In this document: positions 23,059-34,828 of the stretch, in pieces | Numbering within the stretch: position 1 is the first letter of the stretch | Layout of the letters: every line of letters starts with the position of its first letter | Assembly (NCBI GenBank): GCA_029168955.1 | Contig: JAPDOI010001320.1 | Span: forward strand, 1-64,000 | Length of the DNA: 64,000 bases | Reading direction: 5' to 3' | Source: Aplectana chamaeleonis | Lineage: Eukaryota > Nematoda > Chromadorea > Rhabditida > Cosmocercidae | The notes under the pieces: model-generated | Databases searched by the model: none | What the model saw: only the letters and a program-made list of their open reading frames with translations | Told to the model about the DNA's origin: nothing | Made by a program: the position numbers and the translations under genes

Positions 23059-23336
23059 TTAAACGAAACTGTCGTGTTTGCAGTTTTTTGGTGTAGCAGT
23101 GGATTATCAATAAGTTGATGTGATGCACATCATCCTAACACTGAAAATAATATTTTTACCGTCTTAAAAATTCACAAGAAACAAGAGAAAAGTTAGGTTT
23201 TTTTTCTATGAAAACGCTGCCTAAAATGTGACAGCATTAGTTGCTAAGCTTTGATAGAGGTTTATGTATGAAAGGAAATCTGACGGACTCATTGGCCACA
23301 GAGGAGATTTCCAAATTCTACTGCGAAAGGTTTCAG

Positions 23337-26300
23337 AATGAACAGAGTCCCGACACATTGTCCACCCTAAGGTCGATAAGAGCAAAGGCCAGAGTTGCAA
23401 CAATTAGTCCGGAGACAAACACGACGAACGGAAAGTACACTTTGGAAGACTTGCTAGCGATGGAAGGGATAACGGATTTCGAAATACTGAAAATTGACAT
23501 TGAAGGTGCGTTTAGGATTCTATTTAAAAAAATGCTCGACATTAGATTCATTGTTCATGAAGATCATCACTGAATCCTTGAAGATCAACAAGCTCCTTCG
23601 AAGCTCAGTTTGGAGCTTGAAGGCAGTGTTCACCGTGAAAAAGTTCCCCGTATTTTTGGCAAAAACTAAAGCTTTGGGTCCCTATCAGAAAAGTCTGAAT
23701 GAGACGAAAAACGGACAGGAAGAGGGGGGAAATCTTGTGGACCAGCCGAAATATCGGATCATCCCGGGCACGTCATATAACAGTTGTGCTGTGTTCGCTT
23801 CATTACAGGAGCAGTAGTCGGATTTTGAATAATCTTTGACCACTGGCCAATCTTTTGTTACGGGGAGTTTTCGATACAAGAAAGAAAAAATAAAGGCGCT
23901 CACCTGAGGATTTTGAAGCGCAAAACCGTTTCCTGATTTGGTTTTAGTTCTTTATCTGCAGTCCTCCGAAACACACCAAACAGGTGTAAAAAATGTTTCA
24001 GAGGTTTCTCCAAATTGTTGTTCTTCGACAATCGAGAGTTCTATAGAGCCTTCTCTCTATTAACCTCTATTTCGTGTATTGACGCTGCCTTCAATCCCCA
24101 ACCCAATAAATCTAGAATGTCCGATCCTCAGATTTTTTCTAGCTGTTTTTCGTGGAGCACCAATGATTCCTTTTTTCAGGAACGGAGTTTGAAATAATGA
24201 CACCGCTGCTCAAGAAGTATCAGCCAGCGCAGGTAAACACGTTTTGCCACCTATACTCGGCTTGATAGTCAAATGATTTTATTTCATCAATACATAAAAT
24301 GAAGAGTAAATACATACTGTTTCCACTCCGATTGAACCGTAATTATGATTTGGGGGCTCGATTCTTCAACATCGTTGAAATGAAGTTAATTTAAAGTATA
24401 GTCCGTGTCTTCGAGTCAGTAAGCTGCACTCAGCATTTAAGCGCGAAATCACTCGATCGATAGCCACGTTCTCTTCGTCTTCCCGCTTGCGAAATTTACC
24501 GCCAAGCAGCGTCGCGGCTTCCTTCTCGAAGTACACCGACCATAAGGGGATATACAGTTTACCGCAATGTTGAAAGGACATGTTCACACACTAAAACTAC
24601 GATGGAAAACTTAGCTCTTTGCCAGATTCAATTATCGATCGACAGCACAGCTGATTTTCTAGGTGAGTTACGGTTTTTTCTTGTGTGCTTCGGCACTATT
24701 TTTGTTTCTGGCTGTTTAAATATTGCGAATAAGGGCTTTTCTAAGTGCGTGAGAGTAACTAGCCGTTCGCTGTCTCGAAGTGTCTTTTTTGAAAAAGATG
24801 TTTTGAAATTTAAAAAAAAACGGCAAATTCCTCTCGCGCACTGAGAAAAGCCCTATTAGTAGATATTATTGCTAAAGTTAGAAACAAAAATAAAGCAGAA
24901 ACAAACAGAAAAAAAGAAAAATCAAAAGAAAAGCCAACTCACCCAGAAAATCGGGACAGGGGCTGTCTACACACCGATGGAGGAGTTGTCCCGTTTTTTC
25001 AGTTTGAAACGTCACGCCACTCAACGCGAGCGAAGTGATCCCGAGTGGAATAATAGCCGCAAAAGCAGTACAACTTTTCGCTCGGTGTGTAGAGAGCCCC
25101 TGTCCCCAGAAAATCAGCTGTGCTGTTGGTCAATAGAGAAATCTAGCAAAGAGCTAGGGTCTCCACCGTAGTTTTAGTTCGTGATCGTAACCTAGCCATG
25201 TCCTTTTAACATTGCGGTAAACTGTAATGTGTTGCCTGGAATTGGAAGCTGGTAAAGGTGAAATTCCGGGAAGAGGAAAAATGACTGCGTCAGGCTCGAG
25301 TTCGTTAACCAGAATTCGGGGTAAGGAGTGCTTGGGCATGTATATGCCTCGTAAAGAAGTGTAACTTCCCGTGTCTTTTTAAACGTTTCAGAATGTGTAG
25401 GAATTTTCGGGGAATCTCAAGTTTCCAGAACTGTTTGTGATTTCAAACAGTCCTTGAAGATTTCGATTATCATCTTTCAAAAAAGAATAAAATGCTGATT
25501 CATTAGCAGAACAGGCCGGTCCTTCTCAAACATTCACCTGTCAGGGTACTGAGAATAGTCTGAAATGGTATGCTGTACTTCAGTTATGAAGGTTTTGCCT
25601 TCAATATAACAAAAGTATGCAGCACGTGAACAAGCCAAAAGGCACTTTTACGACGTGTGGTGTCAATTAAATTTTACCCTCTCCAACTGTGAGAACTCTG
25701 AAACTCGCTTGGGAGTTGCCTCGGAGGGCGAGGTCACTTACGGCCACTTTTCTAGCCGCTCCAAAATTTCACCATATTCGAGCCGCTCGAAGCGAACAGG
25801 GATGTCAGAAAAAAGCAGGGATTTATTGGGGGAAAAGTAAGGCAATTTTCGCATCAGTTCGAGTCATTATTTCGAATAGCGCACTCGATGAACGCCCGCT
25901 GTTCGGGCGTTTTCGAACTGTCCGCATGGCAAAAATGGACCAACAAACATTCGAATTCGTCAATGGCCATCCCGGGATTGATCATCAAGTAAGCAATGCT
26001 GTTTTGTGTTGTTTTTGTGTTCTTGTTGATGCTTTTCTTGCTTCTTTTTTGCTTCGCTCTTGTTTTGTTCTTTTTTTGTTTTTGTTATTTCTTGCTTGCT
26101 TTGGCTTTGTTTTTGTTTCGTTTCGTTCATTTACTTGTCTCCTCAACTTACAATTTCTACATTTTCTTGTTTAGGGGAGAGGTTCGCCAGTGGGACATAA
26201 TCAATGGGCGTCTTACCGTGCGAATGGTGCTTATTGAATGCTTCACAATTTGTTCCAACTCTTTCTCCCATAACTATGTCCTTTCTTTCAGAAGAACAAG

Positions 26301-29007
26301 TTCATCCGTGTTGGTTCTGAAGGTGACGAGGATTATCTCGAGTGAGCGCGAGTCAATGATGGATAGATTCTGGGATGAACCTTCTGTTGTTCAGATAATC
26401 TTCGTTTTTTGTTTTCGTTTACTCTAGTGTTCTTGTTTCTGTCCAAAAACTTACGGCTTTAGTTTCCTACCTCTAGCATTTTTGAAGGGTGTTTCACATT
26501 TGTGCCCGCGCACATGTTGAGTGTTTTTACGAACAAAAAGTTGCATTTCAAGAATGAAATACCTACGCATTCTTGTTGTACAATTTCGAAAAAAATGTCG
26601 ATCGAACAAACATCGAAGTTTTTTCGCTCGAAAGGTTTCCGAACAAACGAAAAAAAATCCGTTCATAAAAATTCGAACGAACGAATTTGGGAAGACTTTT
26701 AAATTCTGGAGGTCGATCGAACAAATTACGAAACAAATCGAAATTTCGATTTTTTTTTCGAAAGGTGTTCAAAATTTTGAAATTTTTCGAATTTCGTCCG
26801 AAGTTCAGGAATTTTTTTCGATACTGCTTCAAAATTTCGGACATTTTTTCGACTCAACGCTCTATTAAAACCCTTCAGTCAGGGAATGAATAATCCACAC
26901 TTGTTCGATTTCTACGCAAGTCGAGAGCTTGCAGTGTCTTTCTCCCTTACTTTAAACAGTTCGTAGTGATGTTTATCGGGCTTATATTGCAAAAGTCTCC
27001 TAATCAGCGCTATATTTTTCCATGACCGATGGCTCCGCAGCTTGCTCTGCTCGGACTCATTAGAGCAAAAAAAACTTTATATTCCCCGGTCCCAAGCACA
27101 ACTTATTTAAAGGCACTGTTCGCGATAAACTTCATCCTCGAATTTTACATGACAAACGCCTCTCGTGGCTCTCAGAAGTAGAACAGTGTAGAAAAAACGG
27201 GACGAAAAGATACTCAGGAGCCGCAAAACGGCTTAGAAAAGTGGGCAAACCCGCCGCTGTGGGCAAGTCCCGCCCCTTTCCATCCCTCGACGTGAACAAA
27301 GGAACACTCGAAATCGTAAATTGAGCGATGGTTTCCCATGAAAAGCCCCGTTCTTCCCTTCATTCTCAACTTCTCTCTTTACTCAGGTTAGCTCGCATAC
27401 ATTGGCTGCAAAAGACGGAAGTTACAAGCCTCGGGCAGCTCGTCCACCATTTTCCCTAGCTCAGTTTTTGAAGGACCATAACTCCATTCCCAGAAGGTGT
27501 TGTACGATTCCAGAAGCATCATTGGAATCAGAGTGGGACCGCTTTTAAATAGGCAAAGAAACAGAAAAGCGATTTTTATCGCGAACAGTGCCTTGAAGCA
27601 GGCGAGTTGTTCGCTCACGCCCACGACAACTCCCCCGAGCAATAACGAACCAGCGTAACCTAAGCTTCGAGAAGCGTTTACGAAATCGAACGAAGTTTCG
27701 AAAAATCGGATTTTCAACGAACGAAAAAAATTTCGAAAAATCTTTCGGAAATTTCTTTCGTGTACAACTATACTATGTATCTTTACTGGGACTATGACGA
27801 GGAGTGAATAAAGGCTTGGTCCTAAATTAATCACCTGCTCCACGCACACATTTGCGAAGTCGTCTCGCGATTCATGAGGATGCACATTTCAGAACCTAGG
27901 TATGGTTCACTCTTTGTCAAATTTCAAGTAAGCCTGCCTGAAAGAGTATGTCAACGAAAATTCAGAAAACGAATATTCGGCCGAACAAGTGAATAATCGA
28001 ATAATTCGAAAAAGTCAATTTTTCGAATAAATCGTTCTAACGAATATTCGCAAAAGTCAGGTTTTCGAATAATTCGTTTATTCGAATACTCGGAAATTTT
28101 TATTCAATTGATATGCTCAACTGCATAAGTGTCTGATCCTAGGAATGTTAATTTCTATCCGTGAAACGCTCAACTACCTTCGAGCTCATATTGATGAATA
28201 CCCCGTTGGGTATGCTGTTTACCGCTCCATCATGTGTAGTGCCATATGGGTATGCCTGTAGTATTGCTGTTCTTATTACGTCTGTTGAATTTTCTCAACT
28301 TATTGTTAGCTTTCTCGCTGTTATTCTAGATTGTTAGCTTCTTCGCCGTTACTCTAGTTAGCGTTGATAAACTCAGTATCATTCAAAGCTCTTGTTTTGG
28401 TAAAGTGCCTACCGTCAGTTTTACCACGGGACCTCTATTATGGGAAGAACTGAGGGGGCGAAAGTAGGGCGAGTCGGCACTCCATTCGCGTAGTCTCCAT
28501 AAATGCCCCACATTTATCTCTGAAATCGCCCCACTCTTCCAACAGCTAATGGGGGTTTTTTCACCAAAATGAGGCAAGACAAGGGCCGATCCAGCGGGAG
28601 ATGATTCGATGTAACTAGGCAACTCTGACTTTTCTTAGAGGCGACTCCCGAGCTAGTTTCAGAGAATAACCTCCATGAAATCAACTATTTGTACGTCGTG
28701 TCTTCTGCGCAATAATCTTTATGGAAAAGGCAGAACCTGTGACAGGGCAGCATCCTGAAGCTTGAACCTTCCGGATTCATTGTCAGTCCTACTATTCTCT
28801 AACATCTACTCGTTTCAGATTCTCATCGAGATTCACGGAATGCCAGCAGAAGCGTTGATGCTGCTTCGGGAGATTTCAAGTAAAGGATACTGGCTCTTCT
28901 CATACGAAATCAATGGCTCATGGCATAACTTATGCGAATATTCTTTCATACATGAAAGTGCATTCGATCAATACGGTGTCACTCCGATTGCAAAATTTCT
29001 TACATAA
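23337..29007 (+). CDS. FkbM-domain methyltransferase, C-terminal part (three exons)
   Basis: Exons 23337-23505, 24180-24232 and 28819-29007, with donors GAAG/GTGCGT and GCAG/GTAAAC and acceptors TTTTTTCAG and TCGTTTCAG. Phases agree (one base left after exon 1, none after exon 2) and give 136 residues ending in TAA. Motifs: KYTLEDLLAMEGITDFEILK, then IDIEGTEFEIMTPLLKKYQ (the acidic motif II of FkbM/Methyltransf_21), then ILIEIHG, GYWLFSYEIN and LCEYSFIHESAFDQYGVTPI. This is the usual C-terminus of the large nematode family of predicted SAM-dependent methyltransferases; substrate unknown. The start of exon 1 (after TTTCAG at 23331-23336) is my choice; the frame is open to 23241 and N-terminal exons, presumably with a membrane anchor, were not identified. 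The last intron is 4.6 kb and full of transposons, but nothing in the exons is broken. Confidence 0.8.
23621..23815. mobile_element. TTAA-type MITE fragment in FkbM intron 1
   Basis: Begins AGGCAGTGTTCACCGTGAAA after TTGA and continues with tttggcaaaaact, gctttgggtccct, ctgtg and a cacgtc block. The same order is seen from 50245 to about 50500. The far end is not preserved here. Confidence 0.5.
24554..25223. mobile_element. Inverted-repeat element in FkbM intron 2
   Basis: Arms of about 110 bp (24554-24662 and 25113-25223) share cagtttaccgcaatgtt, aaaggacatg, aactaaaactacg, tagctctttgc and cagcacagctgattttct in inverted order. Inside, aagggcttttct and agaaaagccct form a second inverted pair. 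It encloses the small Mutator-like MITE. No protein is encoded. Confidence 0.65.
24953..25106. mobile_element. Small Mutator-type MITE, 154 bp
   Basis: Termini GGGACAGGGGCTGTCTACAC and GTGTGTAGAGAGCCCCTGTCCC (as read on the plus strand, split here as GTGTGTAGAG + AGCCCCTGTCCC), with a perfect 9-bp duplication CAGAAAATC (24944-24952 and 25107-25115). The duplication length points to a MULE-mobilised MITE. Nested within the inverted-repeat element. Confidence 0.75.
25963..26345 (+). CDS. Possible small three-exon gene inside FkbM intron 2
   Basis: Candidate exons 25963-25988 (from ATGGCC), 26175-26217 and 26292-26345 with donors CAA/GTAAGC and ACC/GTGCGA and acceptors GTTTAG and CTTTCAG. Phases are consistent and predict 40 residues, including KGEVRQWDIINGRLT and ending KNKFIRVGSEGDEDYLE. 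The second intron is 74 bp, a normal nematode size. I recognise no family. It may be the end of a longer nested gene, an old exon pair of a retired gene, or chance. Confidence 0.3.
26566..27768. mobile_element. Probable DNA transposon with TCGAAA-rich ends
   Basis: The outer ends GTTGTACAATTTCGAAA and (inverted) GTTGTACACGAAAGAAATTT match, and both subterminal zones (26570-26870 and 27660-27760) are packed with ttcgaaaa/gaacga motifs. No target duplication could be read. It contains the TTAA-type MITE at 27111-27593. Structure resembles the other DNA elements here with low-complexity subterminal repeats. Confidence 0.4.
27111..27593. mobile_element. TTAA-type MITE, GGCACTGTTCGCG subfamily
   Basis: Inverted termini AGGCACTGTTCGCGATAAA, matched on the right by tttatcgcgaacagtgcct. 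TTAA precedes it (27107-27110); the right flank has changed to TGAA. 483 bp, non-coding, in the last FkbM intron. Confidence 0.75.
27945..28110. repeat. Low-complexity CGAATAATTCG/CGAATATTCG cluster
   Basis: Short palindromic motifs cgaatattcg, cgaataattcg and ttcgaataa recur about ten times in 165 bp. They look like subterminal repeats of another DNA element whose ends I cannot identify. Confidence 0.5.
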
Positions 29008-29146
29008 GGAATCTATAACAAGGCCGCGATTCATTGTCTGACTAGAAGAAAACACTATTTTCGTCATCTGATTGTTATGACACCTTAGCTGAAACTCTTC
29101 AATTGAAGCACGAACTGTATCATTATTGAATCGCTTTGCGAACTGA

Positions 29147-29750
29147 GGCCCCGGTCATAGTTGGATGAGCCGACGTCTCCAGCCCGGTCGATACACACAG
29201 AATGCTTTGGAAATGGGATGCAAAAATCACTCGGTGTATCCCCCCCGCACCCCCAACACCCCCCAACACCCACCCGGTCGATACGTATGAACAACATGGT
29301 GAGGTGAAGCTGAGAAAATCATTCGGTGTATCCCCCCCACGCACCCCCCAACACCCCCCCCCGGTCGATACGTATGTTTAAAATGATGGAGTGAAGTTGA
29401 GAAAATCACTCGATGTATCCGACGCGGTCGATATCCATGCAATACGTGGATGAGAAAATCACCGGGTGGGCGGGTCGATGATAAAACATTGCGTATCACT
29501 AGAAAGCTAACCTTACTGCTACCTCCGTTACTTCACCATACTCTCCTTCACTATTTCTCTGAACAGGTGCAATCCTGTTGGCCACGTAATCATCGTTATA
29601 TCTAGTTGGATGCACCGAGTGATTTTCTCAACCTCACTCCATCATTTTAAAAATACGTATCGACCGGGTGGGTGTTGGGGGGTGTTGGGGGCTGCGGGGG
29701 GGGTGCGGGTGGGGATACAGATGCAAATAGCACCAACTCTGACCGGGGCC
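29147..29750. mobile_element. Harbinger-like MITE, GGCCCC family, copy 2
   Basis: Termini GGCCCCGGTCATAGTTGG and CAACTCTGACCGGGGCC, flanked by TGA (29144-29146 and 29751-29753). Inside are roughly 120-bp repeats with cggtcgatacgtatg, gagaaaatcact and gtgtatccccccc, followed by an inverted counterpart near the right end. C-runs at 29236-29275 and 29331-29362 and a G-run cluster at 29667-29714 could form G-quadruplexes. It begins 140 bp after the FkbM stop codon. Confidence 0.8.
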
Positions 29751-30069
29751 TGAAATACCCATATCAACTTTCAAGAATGTCATAATGGTGAAACTGTTTT
29801 TGGAAGACTGCAAAATATTATTGGACATATTAATCACATTGCCAGATAATCTTGTTGGCCGCTTGCTTAATTTTTTTGTTCCCTTTTACCGAATTTTCGC
29901 TGTTTCTCGCAAACGACAACTTCTCGGCTTCCTGCACCTGATGTAGAACTATTCCAAAACTCGACAAAAAAATCCCTTTCCTCACGAAGATTTCATTTGG
30001 TCTATGTATCAGCTGATTTGCTCATGTGCTGAGTCCTTCAAATCTCAATTGTCGCTCGTTCTTTTTATA

Positions 30070-30341
30070 GGGGTCTGCAGAGTTGCAGAGACCGGCGAGT
30101 GGTCGCCGAGCGTCAGCCTTGACACGGCGACAGAAATGTTTCGAAACATTATCGTCGCGGCGTCGGTTGCCGCTCGCTGGCAGTGATGCAGGGCCGTCGC
30201 GGCGTCAATACACTCTGCGGTGCCCCCTCATCGACCTTTACGCCGCGTCGGTCGCCCCCGTCGCTGAAAGTGATCGATATTGCATCACCCAGCGTTGCTC
30301 GTCGCTGCGAGCAACGCCGCAACTTGGACTCTGCAGACCCC
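30070..30341. mobile_element. GGGGTCTGCAGAG MITE, copy 1
   Basis: Termini GGGGTCTGCAGAGTT and (right) gactctgcagacccc, flanked by TTATA (30065-30069 and 30342-30346). GC-rich interior with repeated cgtcgcggcgtc and gtcgctgcgag blocks. A second copy lies at 34314-34581. Superfamily uncertain. Confidence 0.75.
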
Positions 30342-30679
30342 TTATAGCAATTATCTTTGAAGCTTGTTCATCGAAATCATAGCACACGGCGTGTTGGATC
30401 CCTGCCAGGGGTGTGCGGAATTTTCTGTTTTCTGATTTTTGTTTTCTGGCCATTTCAGCTTTTGTGTTTTCTGTTTCTGTTTTTTGAAAAACTGGCCAGA
30501 ATCAGGAAAAAAAATCAGAAAAATCAGTAACCATTGTTTCTCCTAAAAATGGTAAGTCGCGGTGACTTGCGAGGGTTATCACGTTTGTGGCAAATAGCTT
30601 TTGCACAGTTCCAAAGTGAGAAGGATGTTCTCCGTTGGAATCCAATCCTTAGTAAGAAAAACTTCTAGGCGTTTTCGAA

Positions 30680-30835
30680 TTTATAAAGTCGACTCTGGCG
30701 CCTGTAGCGTAATAGCAGGAAGCGCTGTTGCGGCCGTACATGAGCGAGCGTTCGATCCACACGAAAAACTAACCAACCCTGCTATCCATTCCGGATCGAT
30801 TTATTGGTTACAGGCTTGCCAAATAAGTTGATAAC
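30680..30835 (+). mobile_element. tRNA-derived SINE-like sequence
   Basis: An A-box-like tagcgtaatagc is followed after about 40 bp by a B-box-like gcgttcgatcc, then cacgaaaaactaacc and a conserved-looking tail (ctatccattccggatcgatt). The spacing fits a pol III promoter of a tRNA-derived SINE. It does not fold into a full tRNA by eye, so it is not called a tRNA gene. Confidence 0.4.
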
Positions 30836-31759
30836 CCTGGCATGAACATCGCCTGGCCTTCCAAGTTCTTGTATAAGTCCAATACATACTACTCCGAATG
30901 CTCTGCCAAACCTTCGCGACTTGCTTTGACCAAAATGACTTATTCATCTACAGGTGAATTTGAAGTCTGAAATCTTCGCGCTATGATCACCTCAGTTGTG
31001 AAAATGTATCGCGAGAAGATTGAGGCTGAAGAGCGTTCGTCGCGCATTACCCCATAATAGCGCGCTCGACACAACAATCGCTTTCAACTTCACCAAATTT
31101 CACCATACTATTGAATCTTGAGGGCGATTGTAGCACCAAAATTATGGAAGCCCAATATGCCTGTCGAGGAGCATGAAGGCCCATCATGCCTGTTGAGAAG
31201 CATGAAGGTCTATCATGTTCATCGATGAGCCAGAATGCCCAAAAGCAGCCAGTGGATGCGCGAAGCTTCCAGAGGCTGATCGGGGTCCAATTATCTCAAC
31301 CTTGGGTAATTTAACCGGCTTTGATGTTGATATCTGAATCCTGCCCCAAGAATGCGTCGTACACTTACCTTGTTCAATTAGATGCGCGTCCTTGGAAAGG
31401 TGAAATTCACGCGACGAGAATTTCAAACCAAACGCTTACGTCATCACATTACCATAGATCGCCCTACTAAATAACCTAGCGTTGTCGACTTCGCGGTAAC
31501 TTTACCATTGTCGCGAATACGGAGATAAATTCACAACAATGAATTACCGATCGCGATAAAGTGAAACCAGCGCTGCGAAGGAGAAGTGGGCGTAGCAGGC
31601 CTCCCTGTTAGGCAACTCTAGAACAGAGGGTGTGGCGTATCCCCAGGTAATAATAAAGAAGTTCGCTAAAACAATGTGATGAATGTTGAAATATATGTCA
31701 TTTTAGATTGAAAGGCACATTTTAGACAATGAATATAGACATGCATATTTATGTAACGT

Positions 31760-31900
31760 CGGCGTGGATCCTGAAGAGACGTCACGTTCACTGTTGAAGA
31801 TTGGCGCAAACTCGGTGCCATGTGCTATAACATATGTAGGTGCACCGAGTTTGTGCCAACCTCCAATTGGGAACGCAAAGTCTTTTCAGGATCCATGCCG
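31760..31900. mobile_element. GGATCC palindromic MITE, copy 1
   Basis: CGGCGTGGATCCTGAAGAG on the left is answered by cttttcaggatccatgccg on the right; inner blocks ggcgcaaactcggtg / caccgagtttgtgcc also pair, so nearly the whole 141 bp folds back. Present inside hAT-like element 3. Confidence 0.7.
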
Positions 31901-32437
31901 ATGCTACGTTTTGATTTTCCGAAAATTTCCTGTTTTCTGTTTTCTGGCCAGTTCGGCCTATCTGTTTTTTATTTTCTGAAGAACTGGATTTTTTGTTTTC
32001 TGAACATTTTTTTGAAAATTCCGCACACCCCTGCTCCCTGGTGTGAGGTGCGCCGCAGCGATGAGAGGGCAACCACGCACGTGTGAGCTGTTAATCGGTT
32101 TAACAAGCCGTTTTAGACACATTTGTTCTCATTTTCTCATTCCTTCGCAGTTTTCTCTGAGATATCTTGCTCCTAGTAGACTTTTCCGTTGTTTCGCTAT
32201 CACGTCTTGAAGACTAGGCTGGCGGCTACGGTTGATCGGCAACCTCGTTAGGAATCATAAAACAACTAAGCTGATATTTGGAGTCGCATCACGTAAATCG
32301 CCTCGCAGGCAGGGTCAAGCAACCCATTGGACAAAGTGCTCCCGTTGTTGCGACCCTCTCCGCTCGTGGCGGAGCTTTTTCCAAACAATGGCCGCGCTGG
32401 ATTCAGTGTAAGCTCCTCCCACTTTGCTGGAAACAAA

Positions 32438-33690
32438 TGCTTGTTAAAATTGCAATTGTTCGAGGAGCGAAAAATTAAATGGTTTTCGGGGTACTTTAGT
32501 TTCATCAACAATGCTCTGATGGACCGAAACTCAACCCGAAAAGTAAAAAAGACCCAGTAGTGAAGTAGAAAAAAAGCAAAGCCGCTCATGTAGAGTGAGG
32601 AACAGAAAGTATTGTCCGTTGGAAAACGTGGTGTGGAGGGGCAGTTTCTCTTTTCTTTCCAAATGACCTAGTTGTTATCCAGATCATTTAGGACTATCTA
32701 AAAATCGCATTTTTCTGCTTCATTTGAAACTGGATAGCATATAATGAGTAAATTTAAGGTAATACTCTATTTTTCTGGCATGTGAGGGTGAATTTCCGAA
32801 TAACTTCAAACAGTTTTTCTGGCGGTTTCAGCCTGCCCAGACCCGTATCTCAACCGTTGGCGACTTACATAACGCCGGCATGGATCCTGAAGAAACTTCG
32901 CGTTCACTGTTGAAGGTTGGCGCAAACTCGGTGCCTTATGCTATAACATATAGGTGCACCAAATTTGCACCATCCTACAACGAGGAACGCAAAGTCTCTT
33001 CAGGATCCATGCCGATCTTAAATGCTCGTCAAAGTTGCAGTTGCTCAGATAGCGAAAAAATAGTTTTTCAAAGCCTCCCATAGTTTTTTTTAGATCTTCT
33101 AGTGTTATCTTAATAGCTCTCATGGGTCGTAACTCAGAGGTTCTTAAATTAGACCCAGTAGTGAAAGAGACAAATGCCAAGTGGCTCATTTGGAGCTAGA
33201 AATATAATAGAAAAGAAAGCTTGTTGGAAAAAGTGGGGTGATAAAGCCATTTATTCCAAATGGCCTCCGCGACCTTAGTTTTGACATCTAGAGGGTGGCA
33301 GGCGGGAGGTGATCGCAACTACTGATGGGTTGCCGAAAACTACATTAGCTGGGTTTTTTCAAAAAAAAAAGATTTACACATGGTGAGGTGAAAAACCTCA
33401 AGTCAAAATCCAACGTAAGTAGTTTTCGACAACCATTCTTCAGATGCGTCTTTTGCCTGACTGTCGCCTTCTACAAGCCAAAACTTAGGTCGTAAAGGTC
33501 ATTTGGTGAAAAAAACGGCCTCTTTACGCCACTTTCTCCACCGGTCAGTTTTTTCTATTTATCAATATAAATTAGCGGCTTCGCTTTTTTCTACTTCATA
33601 ACTGAGTCTTTTTCACCGAATCGCTGAGTTACGGTCCGTCAGACCAAAAAATCGTTTTTTTGGTATTTGGGAGTTTGCAGTGTTGACGAG
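32438..33690. repeat. Three copies of a dispersed repeat around a MITE
   Basis: A block with ttg-caattgttc, gcgaaaaa, a cgtaactcagag-like stretch, and gacccagtagtgaa occurs at about 32438-32680 and 33024-33270 (same direction) and at about 33500-33690 (inverted). Each lies 3' of an AAATGCT/AATGCTCGT start. The first two also share the zone that precedes ccaaatggcct. No protein similarity. Ends are not clear enough to name a superfamily. Confidence 0.5.
32876..33014. mobile_element. GGATCC palindromic MITE, copy 2
   Basis: CGGCATGGATCCTGAAGAAA on the left and tctcttcaggatccatgccg on the right, with the inner caaactcggtg / caccaaatttg pair. 139 bp; the terminal BamHI-like hexamers are intact. 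Confidence 0.7.
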
Positions 33691-34313
33691 CATTTAGGTC
33701 TCGAGCGGTTTTCATACGAGTCTGAGCGATTCGTGGTTGTGTTAGAAATATTCTGTAATGAAGCGTAGTCAAAGCCGAGAAAAAACGACTAAAAAACCGG
33801 CGATGAGATCCCCTCAATTTTGGAGTTCGGTAGTGACCCCCCAGTTTAGAAAATTTTCGATTGCTTGACCTTGCTGCCTTCCTCTGCGGATTGACGCACT
33901 CATATCTTTGTTCTGGCCACAATACTCTTGCCACTACTGGTCTTTTTATGACTGGTTATGATTCTATTGAAATCGTTCACGTTAGTTCATGCAATTAATT
34001 TTTGATCGTATTTGTTAAGTAGCAAATAAATGTAAGAAATATTAATGTTTCGTCTTGGTCTTTTAGCGAATTAGTGTCTGATTGCGTTTACATTTCAGCA
34101 AATATATTCGAATAGCGAAACCAGACAGGTAAACAGTACACGTCGCGCTGTGCAGCCGCATAAGTCATTTTTATGTATACTGTAAGGTACACAAAAAATT
34201 TACCTCAAGCTATTTTTTGTAAAATTCAAATCTAGCGAGCAACATACCCTTTGACACAATACCGCTGCTATCCAAGGGAAAAACTGGAACTATTGCCAAC
34301 GTGGGCAACTAAA
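33691..34313. other. No gene recognised
   Basis: AT-rich, frames closed or short. The minus-strand open frame at 33629-33934 has no recognisable similarity. Confidence 0.5.
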
Positions 34314-34581
34314 GGGGTCTGCAGAGTTGCACCGACCAGCGACTGGTCGTCGAGCGTCAGCCTTGACGAGACGACAAAAATGTTTTCGAACGTTAACGTC
34401 GCCGTGTCGGTTGCCGCTCGCTGGCAGTGACGCAGTGCCGTCGCGGCGTCAAAACGCTGCGGTGTCCCCCGTGGCCCATCACGCTGCGTCACTCGCCCCC
34501 GTCGCCAAATGTGATCGATATTGTATCATCCAGCGCTGTTCGTCGCTGCGAGCAACACCGCGACTCGAACTCTGCAGGCCC
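34314..34581. mobile_element. GGGGTCTGCAGAG MITE, copy 2
   Basis: Same termini and internal order as 30070-30341 (gggtctgcagagttgca … cgactcgaactctgcaggccc), about four bases in five identical by eye. Target duplication is not evident. Confidence 0.7.
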
Positions 34582-34828
34582 ATTGAAGCGTCTTTCGGCT
34601 CGCTTCAATGTGCTCCGTTTTTAATTTTAAAAAGACAGCAATGTACAGCACGTCGTGATCCAGTCAATCATTAGAAATTACTCCGCAAAGTTTGGGAAGA
34701 ACATTATTTTCTATGGTGAAACACATTTTCATTTTCACATTGCTAGAGATCGCGCACGGTTGTTTTTCGTCATACAAGTGCATTATTCTGTTGAATCATT
34801 AACACATTCATATCAATCTGCACCTTAA

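Larger units (their letters stand above)
30406..32033. mobile_element. hAT-like element 3
   Basis: Termini CAGGGGTGTGCGGAATTTTC / GAAAATTCCGCACACCCCTG. The flanking octamers ATCCCTGC and CTCCCTGG agree at six of eight positions. Subterminal zones are tandem tttctgttttctgg motifs (30425-30530 and 31915-32015). The interior contains a tRNA-derived SINE and a GGATCC palindromic MITE. No transposase was seen. Confidence 0.65.

Noticed and set aside
24869..25171. Lysine/glutamine-rich open frame
   Set aside because: It spans an A-rich stretch and the small Mutator-type MITE, so it is not a gene.
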